64,000 nucleotides of DNA from Caballeronia calidae (GTDB lineage Bacteria; Pseudomonadota; Gammaproteobacteria; Burkholderiales; Burkholderiaceae). The notes below the pieces were generated by a model, which was not told the DNA's origin, did no database searches, and was given only the letters and a program-made list of their open reading frames with translations. Within the stretch, counting starts at the first letter, position 1, and each line of letters begins with the position of its first letter. Shown piece after piece: positions 1-10,846 of this stretch. The DNA lies in assembly GCF_900044055.2 (NCBI RefSeq), contig NZ_FCOX02000007.1, forward strand, positions 1-64,000, given 5' to 3'. Both the position numbers and the translations under genes were made by a program.

Positions 1-407
1 TGGATGCAGCCGAAGCGGCATTGAAGGACTCGGGTGTCGCGCAGAAGCAGATTCACGTCGAGCGCTTCGGCTCGCCGTTGCCGCAGGCGGGCGTGCCGCC
101 GATCGAGATCACGGAGAACACGCCGGCGGCGGATCTGGAGCTGATCATCGATGGCAAGAAGCGCAAGCTGCGTCTTCCGTATGAAGGCGTGAGCGTGCTC
201 GATGTCGGCCTGAAGGCCGGACTTGCGCTGCCGTATGCCTGCAAGGGCGGTGTGTGCTGCACGTGCCGCGCGAAAGTGCTCGAAGGCGAAGTGAAGATGG
301 AAAAGAACTACACGCTCGAACAACACGAGATCGACGACGGTTTCGTGCTGACTTGCCAGTGTCATCCGGTCAGCGAGCGCGTGGTCGTGAGTTACGACGA
401 GCGCTAA
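1..407 (+). CDS. paaE: Phenylacetyl-CoA epoxidase reductase subunit PaaE, C-terminal part (5' end outside window)
   Basis: This is the last ~134 residues of an open frame that is already open at the left edge of the window (the codons read from base 3). The visible part is a plant-type [2Fe-2S] ferredoxin domain with the cluster motif CKGGVCCTC (C-x4-C-x2-C) and a fourth cysteine in LTCQC. In PaaE this domain passes electrons from NAD(P)H and flavin to the diiron epoxidase PaaA, which makes the ring-1,2-epoxide of phenylacetyl-CoA. The FAD and NAD(P) domains lie upstream and cannot be seen. The identity rests on this domain together with the following thiolase, PaaH-like dehydrogenase and PaaK. 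Another ferredoxin-reductase-type oxygenase component is possible but less likely in this setting. Confidence 0.85.
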   Translation, partial: DAAEAALKDSGVAQKQIHVERFGSPLPQAGVPPIEITENTPAADLELIIDGKKRKLRLPYEGVSVLDVGLKAGLALPYACKGGVCCTCRAKVLEGEVKMEKNYTLEQHEIDDGFVLTCQCHPVSERVVVSYDER

Positions 408-553
408 GCGCCGTCCCTGATTCCTGTGAACGACGCGCATCGCAACGGTGCGCGAAGCCGAAGCGTTCCCCACTAATGCACGCCGAAGTCGTTAGCAATG
501 CAAGCATTGCGCGGCTTCGTCGTAATCGAACATCCAACACATCGAGACTTGTC

Positions 554-1756
<1,203 letters not shown>

Positions 1757-1768
1757 GGGCCGCACCAC

Positions 1769-3283
1769 ATGACACAGGCCATCCAGACATCGGCGATCGT
1801 CGGCGTGATCGGTGCGGGCGCGATGGGCGCGGGCATCGCGCAAGTCGCGGCGCTCGCGGGACATACCGTGCTGCTCTACGATCTCGACGCGAAGGCGCTC
1901 GACAAGGCGCGCAACGGCATCGCGGCGAACGTGCAGCGTTCGATCGACAAGAAGAAGCTCGATGAAACCGCGGGACATGAAGCCATCGAACGCGTGCGCA
2001 TCATCACGAGCCTCTCTGACTTGCGCACGGCTGCGCTCGTCATCGAAGCCGTCGCCGAACGGCTCGACGTCAAGCGCGCGCTCTTCGGCGAGCTCGAAAA
2101 CATCGTGACGTCGGAGTGCATTCTCGCGACCAACACGTCGTCCATTTCGATCACCGCGATCGCCGCGCCGTTGAAGCATCCGTCGCGCGTGGTCGGCATG
2201 CACTTCTTCAACCCTGCGCCGTTGATGGCGCTCGTCGAAGTCGTGCACGGCCTCGCGACGTCCGATGCCGTCGCGCAAACCGTGTACGCCACATCGGCGG
2301 CATGGGGCAAGAAGCCCGTTCATGCGAAATCGACGCCGGGTTTCATCGTCAATCGCGTTGCCCGGCCGTTCTATGCGGAAGGCTTGCGCGTGCTCAACGA
2401 GCAGGGCGCGGATGCAGCTTCCATCGATGTCGTCATGCGCGATGCGGGCGGCTTCAGGATGGGCCCGTTCGAGTTGATGGACCTCATCGGTCATGACGTG
2501 AACTTCGCCGTCACGCAATCGGTGTTCAACGCGTACTTCAACGATCCGCGCTTCACGCCTTCGCTGATTCAACAAGAGCTCGTGAATGCGGGCTTTCTCG
2601 GCCGCAAGACGGGCCGCGGTTTCTACGACTACGCCGCCGATGCGGCGAAGCCCGCCGCGCGCGTCGAGACGCACACGCGCACGCCTTCGACCATCGTGCC
2701 CGGTGAAAGCGCGCCGGTGTATGAGCACTTGCAGGCGCGCATCGCGCAGGCGAACGCCGGCCGCAACGACATGCCCGGCCTCATCGCGCAGATCGACGAT
2801 GCCTACCTGTTCCTCACCGATGGCCGCACCGCGACCGAACGCGCGCATGCGCTCGGCATCGATAACGTCGTGCTGATCGATCTCGCGCTCGACTATGCGA
2901 GCGCGCAAAGCGTGGCGCTCACGCGTGCGCGTCAATGCGCCGACGAAGCGTATGCCGCCGTAGCCGGCGCACTGACGAATAGCGGCTATGCGGTCGTGCC
3001 GCTGAAAGACATCGCAGGGATGGCCGTGATGCGCACGGTCGCGATGCTCGTCAACGAAGCGGCGGACGCCGTGAATCAGGGCGTCTGCACGAGCGCCGAT
3101 CTCGACCTCGCGATGGAAAAGGGCGTGAACTATCCGCTCGGTCCGCTCGCGTGGGGCGAGCGGATCGGCATCGATCGCGTTCACGATGTGCTGCTCCATC
3201 TCGCGTCACATTACGGCGAAGACCGTTATCGCGCGTCGCCGCTCATCGCGAGCTTGCGTTACTCGGCCCAGCGATTTCATTGA
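1769..3283 (+). CDS. paaH: 3-hydroxyacyl-CoA dehydrogenase PaaH (3-hydroxyadipyl-CoA dehydrogenase)
   Basis: The product is 504 aa. It starts with a Rossmann NAD-binding motif (GVIGAGAMGAGIAQ, about residues 12-25), followed by a 3HCDH N-terminal domain with NTSSISIT and HFFNPAP signatures. Two C-terminal 3HCDH-type helical regions follow (around PGFIVNRVARPFY and KGVNYPLGPLAWGE). This fused layout is typical of PaaH, which oxidises (S)-3-hydroxyadipyl-CoA to 3-oxoadipyl-CoA with NAD+, supplying the substrate of the adjacent thiolase. The start at 1769 lies 12 bp after the thiolase stop codon. A 30-45 bp gap separates it from paaK. Confidence 0.93.
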   Translation: MTQAIQTSAIVGVIGAGAMGAGIAQVAALAGHTVLLYDLDAKALDKARNGIAANVQRSIDKKKLDETAGHEAIERVRIITSLSDLRTAALVIEAVAERLDVKRALFGELENIVTSECILATNTSSISITAIAAPLKHPSRVVGMHFFNPAPLMALVEVVHGLATSDAVAQTVYATSAAWGKKPVHAKSTPGFIVNRVARPFYAEGLRVLNEQGADAASIDVVMRDAGGFRMGPFELMDLIGHDVNFAVTQSVFNAYFNDPRFTPSLIQQELVNAGFLGRKTGRGFYDYAADAAKPAARVETHTRTPSTIVPGESAPVYEHLQARIAQANAGRNDMPGLIAQIDDAYLFLTDGRTATERAHALGIDNVVLIDLALDYASAQSVALTRARQCADEAYAAVAGALTNSGYAVVPLKDIAGMAVMRTVAMLVNEAADAVNQGVCTSADLDLAMEKGVNYPLGPLAWGERIGIDRVHDVLLHLASHYGEDRYRASPLIASLRYSAQRFH

Positions 3284-3317
3284 AGCATTCGCATCATCTT
3301 TTATCGAGCATTCATGC

Positions 3318-3323
3318 AGGAGA
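3318..3323 (+). promoter_or_regulatory. Shine-Dalgarno that decides the paaK start
   Basis: AGGAGA at 3318-3323 is followed by five bases and GTG at 3329. An in-frame ATG at 3314 lies upstream of this SD and has no SD of its own, so GTG 3329 is the better start. Confidence 0.6.
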
Positions 3324-3328
3324 CAACC

Positions 3329-4654
3329 GTGGTCCAATCCATTGCACAGCAGAGCGAACTGGAACCGATCGAACGCGCAAGCCGTGACGAGCTTCAGGCC
3401 TTGCAACTCGAACGCCTCAAATGGTCGTTGCGTCACGCCTACGAGAACGTGCCGCACTATCGCCGCGCATTCGATGCGGCCGGCGTGCATCCCGACGATC
3501 TGCGCGAGCTCTCCGATCTCGCGCGCTTCCCGACGACGTCCAAGACCGATCTGCGTGACAACTATCCCTTCGGGCTCTTCGCCGTGCCGCGCGATCAGGT
3601 CGTGCGCGTGCATGCATCGAGCGGCACCACGGGCAAGCCGACAGTGGTCGGCTACACGGCGAAGGACATCGACACCTGGGCCAACGTGACCGCGCGCTCG
3701 ATTCGCGCGGCGGGCGGCCGCAAGGGCGACACGCTGCACAACGCATTCGGCTATGGCCTCTTCACCGGCGGCCTCGGCATTCACTACGGCGCGGAACGTC
3801 TTGGCTGCATGGTCGTGCCGATGTCGGGCGGTCAGACAGAAAAGCAGGTGCAACTGATCCGCGACTTCGAGCCGAAGATCATTCTCGTCACGCCTTCGTA
3901 CATGTTGAATCTGCTCGACGAGATGACGCGTCAGGGCATGGACCCGGCGAGCACGTCGCTGAAGATCGGCATCTTCGGTGCCGAGCCGTGGAGCCAGGGC
4001 TTGCGCAGCGAGATCGAAACGCGCGCGGGCATTCAGGCACTCGACATCTATGGCCTTTCGGAGATCATGGGGCCGGGCGTCGCGTGCGAATGCATCGAAA
4101 CGAAGGACGGTCCGACGATCTGGGAAGATCATTTCTATCCCGAGATCATCGATCCGGTGACGGGCGAAGTGCTTCCCGAAGGCAGCACGGGCGAACTCGT
4201 CTTCACGTCGCTCTCGAAGGAAGCGATGCCGATGATCCGCTACCGCACCCGCGATCTCACGTCGCTCCTGCCGCCGAGCGCGCGTTCGATGCGCCGCCTC
4301 GCGAAGATCACGGGCCGCTCCGACGACATGCTGATCATTCGCGGCGTGAACGTGTTCCCGAGTCAGATCGAGGAACTGATTCTCGCGATTCCGCGCCTGA
4401 GCGGTCAGTATCAGTTGTGCGTGTCGCGCGAAGGGCACATGGATTCGCTGTCGGTGTCCGTCGAAGCGCGTGCCGAAGTCTGCGCGACGTTGAGCGACAG
4501 CGATCGCACCGGCTTGTCGCGCGAGCTTCAGCATCGCGTCAAGACGATGGTCGGCGTATCGACGCAAGTGCGCGTGCTCGATTCGGGCGAACTGCCGACG
4601 ACCGCGACCGGCAAGGCGAAACGCGTCGTCGATATGCGTCCCGCAGCCGTTTAA
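3329..4654 (+). CDS. paaK: Phenylacetate-CoA ligase PaaK
   Basis: The product is 441 aa from GTG 3329 (446 aa if ATG 3314 is used), normal for PaaK. It is an ANL-superfamily adenylate-forming enzyme. The P-loop-like SSGTTGKPT motif lies at about residues 97-105, a YGLSE motif precedes the acidic adenylate-binding part, and RYRTRD and GRSDDMLIIRGVNVFP mark the C-terminal hinge and lid. The conserved C-terminal lysine region is TATGKAKRVV. It activates phenylacetate with ATP and CoA, the first step of the pathway. It is the last gene of the paa unit: a strong intrinsic terminator begins 16 bp after its stop codon. Confidence 0.96.
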   Translation: MVQSIAQQSELEPIERASRDELQALQLERLKWSLRHAYENVPHYRRAFDAAGVHPDDLRELSDLARFPTTSKTDLRDNYPFGLFAVPRDQVVRVHASSGTTGKPTVVGYTAKDIDTWANVTARSIRAAGGRKGDTLHNAFGYGLFTGGLGIHYGAERLGCMVVPMSGGQTEKQVQLIRDFEPKIILVTPSYMLNLLDEMTRQGMDPASTSLKIGIFGAEPWSQGLRSEIETRAGIQALDIYGLSEIMGPGVACECIETKDGPTIWEDHFYPEIIDPVTGEVLPEGSTGELVFTSLSKEAMPMIRYRTRDLTSLLPPSARSMRRLAKITGRSDDMLIIRGVNVFPSQIEELILAIPRLSGQYQLCVSREGHMDSLSVSVEARAEVCATLSDSDRTGLSRELQHRVKTMVGVSTQVRVLDSGELPTTATGKAKRVVDMRPAAV

Positions 4655-4670
4655 GTCATATCGACATCGA

Positions 4671-4701
4671 GCGCCCCGCACATCGCGGGGCGTTATCTTT
4701 T
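4671..4701 (+). terminator. Rho-independent terminator of the paa operon
   Basis: Perfect 8-bp stem CGCCCCGC (4672-4679) / GCGGGGCG (4685-4692) with a 5-nt loop, followed by the T-rich tail TTATCTTTT. It lies 16 bp after the paaK stop codon. Confidence 0.9.
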
Positions 4702-4786
4702 CCCATCAATTGGAGCGTGTAGTTCCGATCCCGGTGCGGCCACGCATTCTTCAGCAGAATATCTTCCGCATAAACCCGCGCAACCG

Positions 4787-4876
4787 TTTGCGCAAATTGT
4801 TTTGTAAGCTTCAAGTGTGTCATCGTAGCGAGTGCGTTTGCTCGGACCTATTCGAGCATCCAACAGTATTCGAATA
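4787..4876 (+). promoter_or_regulatory. Two small palindromes ahead of the RND efflux operon
   Basis: The leader holds two perfect 10-bp palindromes, TTTGCGCAAA (4787-4796) and TATTCGAATA (4867-4876). A further half-copy, TATTCGA, lies at 4849-4855. They sit in the AT-richer 200 bp between the paa terminator and the efflux operon start, where an operator would be expected. No regulator gene is adjacent, so the binding protein is unknown. Confidence 0.35.
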
Positions 4877-4907
4877 ACGAACACCAAACGGGGCAGGCGG
4901 AATTTCG

Positions 4908-7900
4908 ATGTGGATCGTCAGACTCGCGCTCAAGCGCCCGTACACGTTCATCGTCCTGTCGCTGCTGTTGCTGATCATCGGTCCGCTCGTCATCGTCCGC
5001 ACGCCAACCGATATCTTTCCGAACATCGATATTCCGGTCGTCAGTGTCATCTGGTCGTACACGGGCTTGCCGCCCGATCAGATGGAGCGCCGCATCACGC
5101 TCAACTATGAGCGCGGCTTGTCGGTGGCGGTGAATGACATCGAGCATATCGAGTCGGAATCGCTGCCGGGCATCGCGGTGATTCGCATCTACTTTCAGCC
5201 GAACGCGAATGTCGACGAAGCCATCGCCGAGATCACCGCGCTTTCGCAGACGCAACTGCGCTCATTGCCGCCGGGCATCACGCCGCCGAACATCCTGCGC
5301 TTCAATGCATCGACGGTGCCGATTCTGCGGCTCGCGTTGTCATCGGCGGAACTCACGGAGCAGCAACTCTACGACTTCGGCAATAGCTTCCTGAAGACAC
5401 AGCTTGCGACCGTGCAGGGAGCGTCCGTGCCGCTGCCTTATGGCGGCAAGCAGCGGCAGATCATGGTCGATATCGACTCGCGCAAGCTGCAGGCGAAGAA
5501 CCTCGCGCCGACCGATGTCGTCAACGCGATCAGCGCGCAGAACCTCATTCTCCCGACGGGCACGACCAAGATCGGCTCGACCGAATACTCGGTGGGCCTG
5601 AACGCGAGCCCGGGCTCGATCGAAGGTCTCAACGACATACCGATTCGCACCGGCCCCGGCGGCACGATCTATATCAAGGACGTCGCGCATGTGCGCGACG
5701 GCTTTCAGCCGCAGACGAATATCGTGCGCGTGGACGGCACGCGCGCGTCATTACTCACGATCAACAAGAGCGGCAACGCATCGACGCTCGATATCGTCGC
5801 GCGCGTGAAGAACCTGCTACCCACGTTACGCGGCATGGTGCCCGAGTCGCTGAAGATCGAGCCCGTAGCGGATCAGTCGCTCTTCGTGCGCGCATCGGTG
5901 TCGGGCGTATTGCGCGAAGCGGTGATCGCAGCGGGCCTCACGGCGCTGATGGTCCTGCTCTTTCTCGGAAGCTGGCGCGCGACGCTCATCATCGCGATCT
6001 CGATACCGCTCTCGATGCTCACGTCGATCGTCGCGCTCTCCGCGATCGGGCAGACCATCAACATCATGACGCTGGGCGGCCTGGCGCTCGCGGTCGGTAT
6101 TCTCGTCGACGATGCGACCGTTGCAATCGAAAACATCAGCCAGAACCTGGAGCAGGGCAAGGAACTGGAGCAGGCGATTCTCGACGGCGCGCAGCAGATC
6201 GCGGTGCCGACTCTCGTCTCGACGCTGTCCATCTGCATCGTGTTCATTCCGATGTTCCTGCTGAAGGGTGTCGCGCATTACCTCTTCGTGCCGATGGCCG
6301 AGGCGGTCGTGTTCGCGATGCTCGCATCCTACTTCTTCTCGCGCACGCTGATTCCGACGCTCGCGAAGTATCTGCTGCGCTATCACGAGCATATGGGCGG
6401 CGATGTCGAATCGATGAAGGGCTCGCGCAATCCGTTCGTGCGCATTCATCTCGCGTTCGAGCGTCATTTCGAATCCGTGCGCGGTCGCTATCGACGCTTT
6501 CTCGAAGCCCGGCTCGCGCATCCCGGATGCTTCGCCTCATTGTTTCTGCTGTGCTGCGTGTCGTCGCTCGCGCTTGCGCCGTTCCTCGGACGTGACTTTT
6601 TTCCGTCGGTCGATTCGGGTGTGATCGCGCTGCACATGCGCACGAAAACCGGCACACGTATCGAGGAAACGGCAGCGTTGACGGATCGTGTCGATGCGCG
6701 CATCAGGCAATTGATTCCGCGTGGCGAGATCCGCTCGATCATCGATAATATGGGCCTGCCGGTGTCGGGCATCAATCTCTCGTACAACAACACGGGCACG
6801 ATCAGTTCCGCCGATGCCGACGTGCTCATCAGCCTGAACGAAGATCACGCGCCGACCGAAGGCTATATCCGCGAACTGAGAAAGCGCCTGCCGCAAGCGT
6901 TTCCCGGCGTGACGTTCTCTTTTCTGCCCGCCGATATCGTGAGCCAGATTCTCAACTTCGGCGTGCCCGCACCGATCGATATATCGATCACCGGACGCGA
7001 CGTGCGCGGCAATCGCGCACTCGCGAACCGTTTGCTGGAAAAGATCCGCCGCGTGCCGGGTCTCGTCGATGCACGCATCCAGCAGCCGTCCGACCTGCCC
7101 GCGATCAATGTCGAAGTCGATCGAACGAAAGCACTGCAAGCGGGCTTCACGCAGCGCGATGTTGCGAACAACCTGCTGATCACGCTGTCGGGCAGCCAGC
7201 AGACGACGCCTACGTTCTGGCTCAATCCCGCGAACGGCGTGAGTTATCAGGTCATCACGACGGCGCCGCAATACGACATGAACTCGCTGCAATCGGTCGC
7301 GAACATTCCGGTCACGTCCGCGAGCGGCAAGACCAATATTCTCGGCGCGCTCGCAACGCTCTCGCGCGGCGCGCGCGATGCGGTCGTGTATCACTACAAC
7401 GCGCAGACCACCATCAATCTGTATGCGACCACCGAGCGGCGCGATCTCGGCGCGGTATCGGACGACGTGCAGCGCATCATCGACGAAGCGCGCGGCGAGT
7501 TGCCCAAGGGTTCGTCGATCGAGATGCGCGGTCAGGTCGAGACGATGAACGGCTCGTTCTCCGGTCTTGCGTTCGGGCTCATTCTCGCGGTCGTGCTCGT
7601 GTATCTGCTGATCGTCGTGAATTTTCAGTCGTGGCTCGATCCGTTCATCATCATCACGGCATTGCCGGGCGCGCTCGCGGGCATCGTGTGGATGCTGTTC
7701 CTCACGCACACGACGTTGTCGATTCCCGCGTTGACGGGCGCGATCATGTGCATCGGCATCGCGACGGCCAACAGCATTCTCGTCGTGAGCTTCGCGCGCA
7801 CGGCGCTCGCCGAGCACGGCGATGCGGTGCGCTCCGCGCTCGAAGCGGGCTATACGCGCTTCAGGCCCGTGCTGATGACCGCGCTCGCGATGATGATCGG

Positions 7901-8096
7901 CATGGTGCCGATGGCCATCGGCCTCGGCGAAGGCGGCGAGCAGAACGCGCCGCTCGGGCGCGCGGTCATCGGCGGCCTGATGGTCGGCACGGTCGCGACA
8001 TTGTTCTTCGTGCCGGTCGTGTTCTCGATGATCTATCGGCGCATGGAAGCGCGTGGCAAAGGTCCGGGCGTGATGGCCAAAGAAGCAGCGCAATAA
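4908..8096 (+). CDS. RND (HAE1-type) multidrug efflux pump, inner-membrane subunit
   Basis: The product is 1062 aa, the size of AcrB/MdtC-type proton-driven pumps. TM1 is near residues 10-28 and is followed by a periplasmic porter domain. The TM4 proton-relay pair lies at Asp401-Asp402 in VGILVDDATV, and a second porter/TM half starts near residue 540. Drug-type (HAE1) rather than metal-type (HME) is favoured by the VDD motif context and the overall pattern. It should form a trimer linked by the downstream adaptor to the outer-membrane protein. The gene order pump-adaptor-outer membrane differs from the common adaptor-first order but is frequent in Burkholderiales. A preceding terminator and a ~200-bp leader show an independent promoter. 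The substrate cannot be predicted. Confidence 0.93.
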   Translation: MWIVRLALKRPYTFIVLSLLLLIIGPLVIVRTPTDIFPNIDIPVVSVIWSYTGLPPDQMERRITLNYERGLSVAVNDIEHIESESLPGIAVIRIYFQPNANVDEAIAEITALSQTQLRSLPPGITPPNILRFNASTVPILRLALSSAELTEQQLYDFGNSFLKTQLATVQGASVPLPYGGKQRQIMVDIDSRKLQAKNLAPTDVVNAISAQNLILPTGTTKIGSTEYSVGLNASPGSIEGLNDIPIRTGPGGTIYIKDVAHVRDGFQPQTNIVRVDGTRASLLTINKSGNASTLDIVARVKNLLPTLRGMVPESLKIEPVADQSLFVRASVSGVLREAVIAAGLTALMVLLFLGSWRATLIIAISIPLSMLTSIVALSAIGQTINIMTLGGLALAVGILVDDATVAIENISQNLEQGKELEQAILDGAQQIAVPTLVSTLSICIVFIPMFLLKGVAHYLFVPMAEAVVFAMLASYFFSRTLIPTLAKYLLRYHEHMGGDVESMKGSRNPFVRIHLAFERHFESVRGRYRRFLEARLAHPGCFASLFLLCCVSSLALAPFLGRDFFPSVDSGVIALHMRTKTGTRIEETAALTDRVDARIRQLIPRGEIRSIIDNMGLPVSGINLSYNNTGTISSADADVLISLNEDHAPTEGYIRELRKRLPQAFPGVTFSFLPADIVSQILNFGVPAPIDISITGRDVRGNRALANRLLEKIRRVPGLVDARIQQPSDLPAINVEVDRTKALQAGFTQRDVANNLLITLSGSQQTTPTFWLNPANGVSYQVITTAPQYDMNSLQSVANIPVTSASGKTNILGALATLSRGARDAVVYHYNAQTTINLYATTERRDLGAVSDDVQRIIDEARGELPKGSSIEMRGQVETMNGSFSGLAFGLILAVVLVYLLIVVNFQSWLDPFIIITALPGALAGIVWMLFLTHTTLSIPALTGAIMCIGIATANSILVVSFARTALAEHGDAVRSALEAGYTRFRPVLMTALAMMIGMVPMAIGLGEGGEQNAPLGRAVIGGLMVGTVATLFFVPVVFSMIYRRMEARGKGPGVMAKEAAQ

Positions 8097-8121
8097 CAAT
8101 CGAACAGCAGGCGGAGTGAGC

Positions 8122-9330
8122 ATGGAAGAGCAGGTGTCGCAACGATCGGGCAACCGGCGACGAGGGCGCGTGTGGCTCGTGATCGCGCTCGTGGTGGTCG
8201 TGGCGCTCGTCGCGCAAGGCATCCTTTCACGGCGTGCGGCGCATGCGGAACTCGAACGCGATGCGAACGAGCATGGCGTGCAGACGGTCGAGGTCATCAA
8301 GCCGGCGCGCATGAAGGCGTCGCAGGATCTCGTGCTCGCGGGCGATATACGCGCATTCTCCGATGCCCCGATTTTCGCGCGCACGAGCGGGTATCTGAAG
8401 CGATGGACCGTCGATATCGGCACGAAAGTGAAGAAGGGCCAGTTGCTCGCGGAGATCGATGCGCCCGAAATCAACGATCAGCTTCGTCAGGCCCGCGCCG
8501 ATGCTCAAACGGCGCGCGCGAATTATCTGCTCGCGAAGACGACGGCCGAGCGCTGGTCGCAGATGCTGAAGAACAATTCGGTATCGCGTCAGGAAACCGA
8601 TGAGAAGCAGGGCGACATGCTCGCAAAGGAAGCGGCGTTCAATGCGGCGCAGGCGAACGTGTCGCGGCTCGAACAACTCGTGTCGTTCCAGAAGATCTAT
8701 GCCCCTTTCGATGGCGTCGTGACCGCGCGCAATACCGATGTGGGTCAACTGATCGACGCGGGCAGCGGCGCGGCGGGTCGCGAGCTCTTTCACATTCAGG
8801 ATGCGTCGACGTTGCGCGTGTTCGTCGATGTGCCGCAGGCTTATGCGCGAATGGTCACCGTCGGCTTGCCCGCGGAGTTGCTGCTCAACGAAGACCGCAA
8901 TCGCAAGTTCGAGGGCGTCACGGTGCGCACGGCGGGCGCGGTCGATCCGGTCGCGCGCACGATGCGCGTCGAGGTCGATGTGAAGAACCCGGCCGGCGAA
9001 CTGCTCGCGGGTGCTTATGCGCAGGTGCGCTTTCGTCTCACGAGCGCGAATCCTTCATACACGCTGCCGGGCAACGCGCTGCTGTTTCGCCCCGATGGCG
9101 TGCATGCCGCGAGCGTCGATGCGAACAATCGCGTGAAGCTTCTGCCCATCACGCTCGGCACCGACTATGGCACGCGCGTGTCCATCGTCTCCGGATTGAA
9201 CGGCGATGAACGCGTGATCGTGAATCCGCCCGATTCGATCGTCGATGGTGCGACGGTGCGGATCGGCCATGCTGGCTCAGGTCAGGGTGCGAGTGGCGGC
9301 GCCGCGAAGTCCGAAGGAAGCGAGTCGTGA
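8122..9330 (+). CDS. RND efflux periplasmic adaptor (HlyD/MFP family)
   Basis: The product is 402 aa from ATG 8122, which has GGAG 5 bp upstream (an in-frame GTG at 8116 overlaps the SD). It has an N-terminal membrane anchor at about residues 14-34 (VWLVIALVVVVALVAQGIL). This is followed by a lipoyl/barrel-sandwich half (SGYLKRWTVDIGTKVKKGQLLAEID), a helical hairpin (about 115-190), the second lipoyl half (IYAPFDGVVTARNTDVGQLI) and beta-barrel and membrane-proximal domains. It bridges the pump and the outer-membrane channel in the periplasm. The gene starts 25 bp after the pump gene and its stop codon overlaps the start of the next gene. Confidence 0.92.
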   Translation: MEEQVSQRSGNRRRGRVWLVIALVVVVALVAQGILSRRAAHAELERDANEHGVQTVEVIKPARMKASQDLVLAGDIRAFSDAPIFARTSGYLKRWTVDIGTKVKKGQLLAEIDAPEINDQLRQARADAQTARANYLLAKTTAERWSQMLKNNSVSRQETDEKQGDMLAKEAAFNAAQANVSRLEQLVSFQKIYAPFDGVVTARNTDVGQLIDAGSGAAGRELFHIQDASTLRVFVDVPQAYARMVTVGLPAELLLNEDRNRKFEGVTVRTAGAVDPVARTMRVEVDVKNPAGELLAGAYAQVRFRLTSANPSYTLPGNALLFRPDGVHAASVDANNRVKLLPITLGTDYGTRVSIVSGLNGDERVIVNPPDSIVDGATVRIGHAGSGQGASGGAAKSEGSES

Positions 9331-10841
9331 TGATGCGCGCATCGCTTCGACTCGTTGCATGGCTAACTATCGCCGCGTCGGCAGGCTGCGCGGTGGGGCC
9401 GGATTATGTTCGGCCCGAGATGACGGTGCCCGCCGCATACAAATCGCCGATGCCGCTCGATGCGCCCGCCGCCGCATCCGTCATGGCATCGCAAGACTGG
9501 AAGCCCGCGCAACCCGCGGACGGCAAACCACGCGCGCCGTGGTGGGAAGTGTATGGCGATCCGCAACTCGATGCGCTCGAAGAACGCGTCGCGACCGCGA
9601 ACCAGACGGTGGCCGCAGCCGCCGCGCGTTTTCGTGGCGCCCGCGCGGCGGCGGCGCAAGCGCGTTCGGCGTACTTCCCGACCGTCACCGCGAATGCGGC
9701 GTTCAATCAGTCGCGCGTGTCGTCGAATGTGCTGTACAAGTCGAGCGCGGGCATCACCGTGCCCGACTATCTGATCGATGCGCAGATCTCGTGGGAGCCC
9801 GATCTGTGGGGCCGCATCTCGCGCGCCGTCGAAGGCGGGCGTGCTCAGGCGCAGGCGAGCGCGGCGGATCTGCAAAGCGCCATTCTTTCGATGCAGGCCG
9901 AGCTCGCGACGAGCTACTTCGAATTGCGCGGCACCGTCGAGGAAGAGCGGCTGTTGCAGGCGACGCTGCAAGCGTATGAAAAGGCGCTTGCGCTGACGCG
10001 CGATCGCTTCGCGGGCGGCGTCGCGGCGGAATCGGACGTCGCGCAGGCGGAAGAGCAGTTGCGCGCGACGCAGGCGCAACTGATCGATCTCGAAACCACG
10101 CGCACGAGCCTCGTCAACGCGATCGCGATTCTCGTCGGCGAGGCGCCGTCGCGCTTCACGCTCGATGTCGCGCCGCTCAATGAAGACCATTCGCCGCATC
10201 CGTCGGCGGCGCTGGCCGCGTTGCCGCTCAGCGTGCCGTCCGCGCTGCTCGAACGGCGCCCGGACATCGCTGCGGCGGAGCGGCGCGTGGCCGACGCGAA
10301 TGCGCGCGTCGGCGTCGCGACGGCGGCGTTCTTCCCGAATCTGCTGCTCGCCGCGACGGGCGGTCTGGAAGCGACGCGCTTCACATCGTGGCTCGAAGCG
10401 CCGAGCCGATTCTGGTCGCTCGGGCCGCAGCTCGCGTTCACGGTGCTCGATTTCGGCGGCCGCGCCGCGGCCCGCGATGCGGCGCGCGCCGCTTACGACG
10501 AGAGCGTCGCCGATTATCGGCAAACGGTGCTGACCGCCTTCGGGCAGGTCGAGGACAACCTGAACGCGCTGGAAGTGCTGCGCCGCGAGAGCGAGGCGCA
10601 GCGCGATGCGGTCGATGCCGCCCAACGCGCGCTCGGCAAGGTGAGCAACCGCTACGAGAACGGCGCGATCACGTACCTGAGCGTGGTGGTGACGCAGGCC
10701 ATCGTGCTGTCGGATCAGCGCACGGCGGTGCGCATCGAGCGGCGGCGCATGGCGGCGAGCGTCGCGCTCGTGAAGGCGCTGGGCGGTGGATGGAGCACGG
10801 CGGCGCTGCCGAGCGCGGAAGAAGTCTCGCGGCGCGATTGA
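9330..10841 (+). CDS. RND efflux outer-membrane lipoprotein (NodT/OprM family)
   Basis: The product is about 503 aa. The signal peptide ends in a lipobox (AASAGC at about residues 16-21), followed by the family start AVGPDYVRPEM. Two OEP repeats follow, with long coiled helices rich in A, Q and R (about 80-220 and 290-460). The motif LLERRPDIAAAERRVADANARVGVA begins the second repeat. This family forms the trimeric TolC-like exit duct. The start overlaps the adaptor stop codon (TGATG), so translation is coupled. It is the last gene of the efflux operon. Confidence 0.92.
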   Translation: MMRASLRLVAWLTIAASAGCAVGPDYVRPEMTVPAAYKSPMPLDAPAAASVMASQDWKPAQPADGKPRAPWWEVYGDPQLDALEERVATANQTVAAAAARFRGARAAAAQARSAYFPTVTANAAFNQSRVSSNVLYKSSAGITVPDYLIDAQISWEPDLWGRISRAVEGGRAQAQASAADLQSAILSMQAELATSYFELRGTVEEERLLQATLQAYEKALALTRDRFAGGVAAESDVAQAEEQLRATQAQLIDLETTRTSLVNAIAILVGEAPSRFTLDVAPLNEDHSPHPSAALAALPLSVPSALLERRPDIAAAERRVADANARVGVATAAFFPNLLLAATGGLEATRFTSWLEAPSRFWSLGPQLAFTVLDFGGRAAARDAARAAYDESVADYRQTVLTAFGQVEDNLNALEVLRRESEAQRDAVDAAQRALGKVSNRYENGAITYLSVVVTQAIVLSDQRTAVRIERRRMAASVALVKALGGGWSTAALPSAEEVSRRD

Positions 10842-10846
10842 ATTTT

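Noticed and set aside
254..553. N-terminal extension of the thiolase to an upstream start
   Set aside because: It would overlap paaE by over 150 bp and adds Arg-rich sequence unlike any thiolase; ATG 554 gives the family N-terminus.
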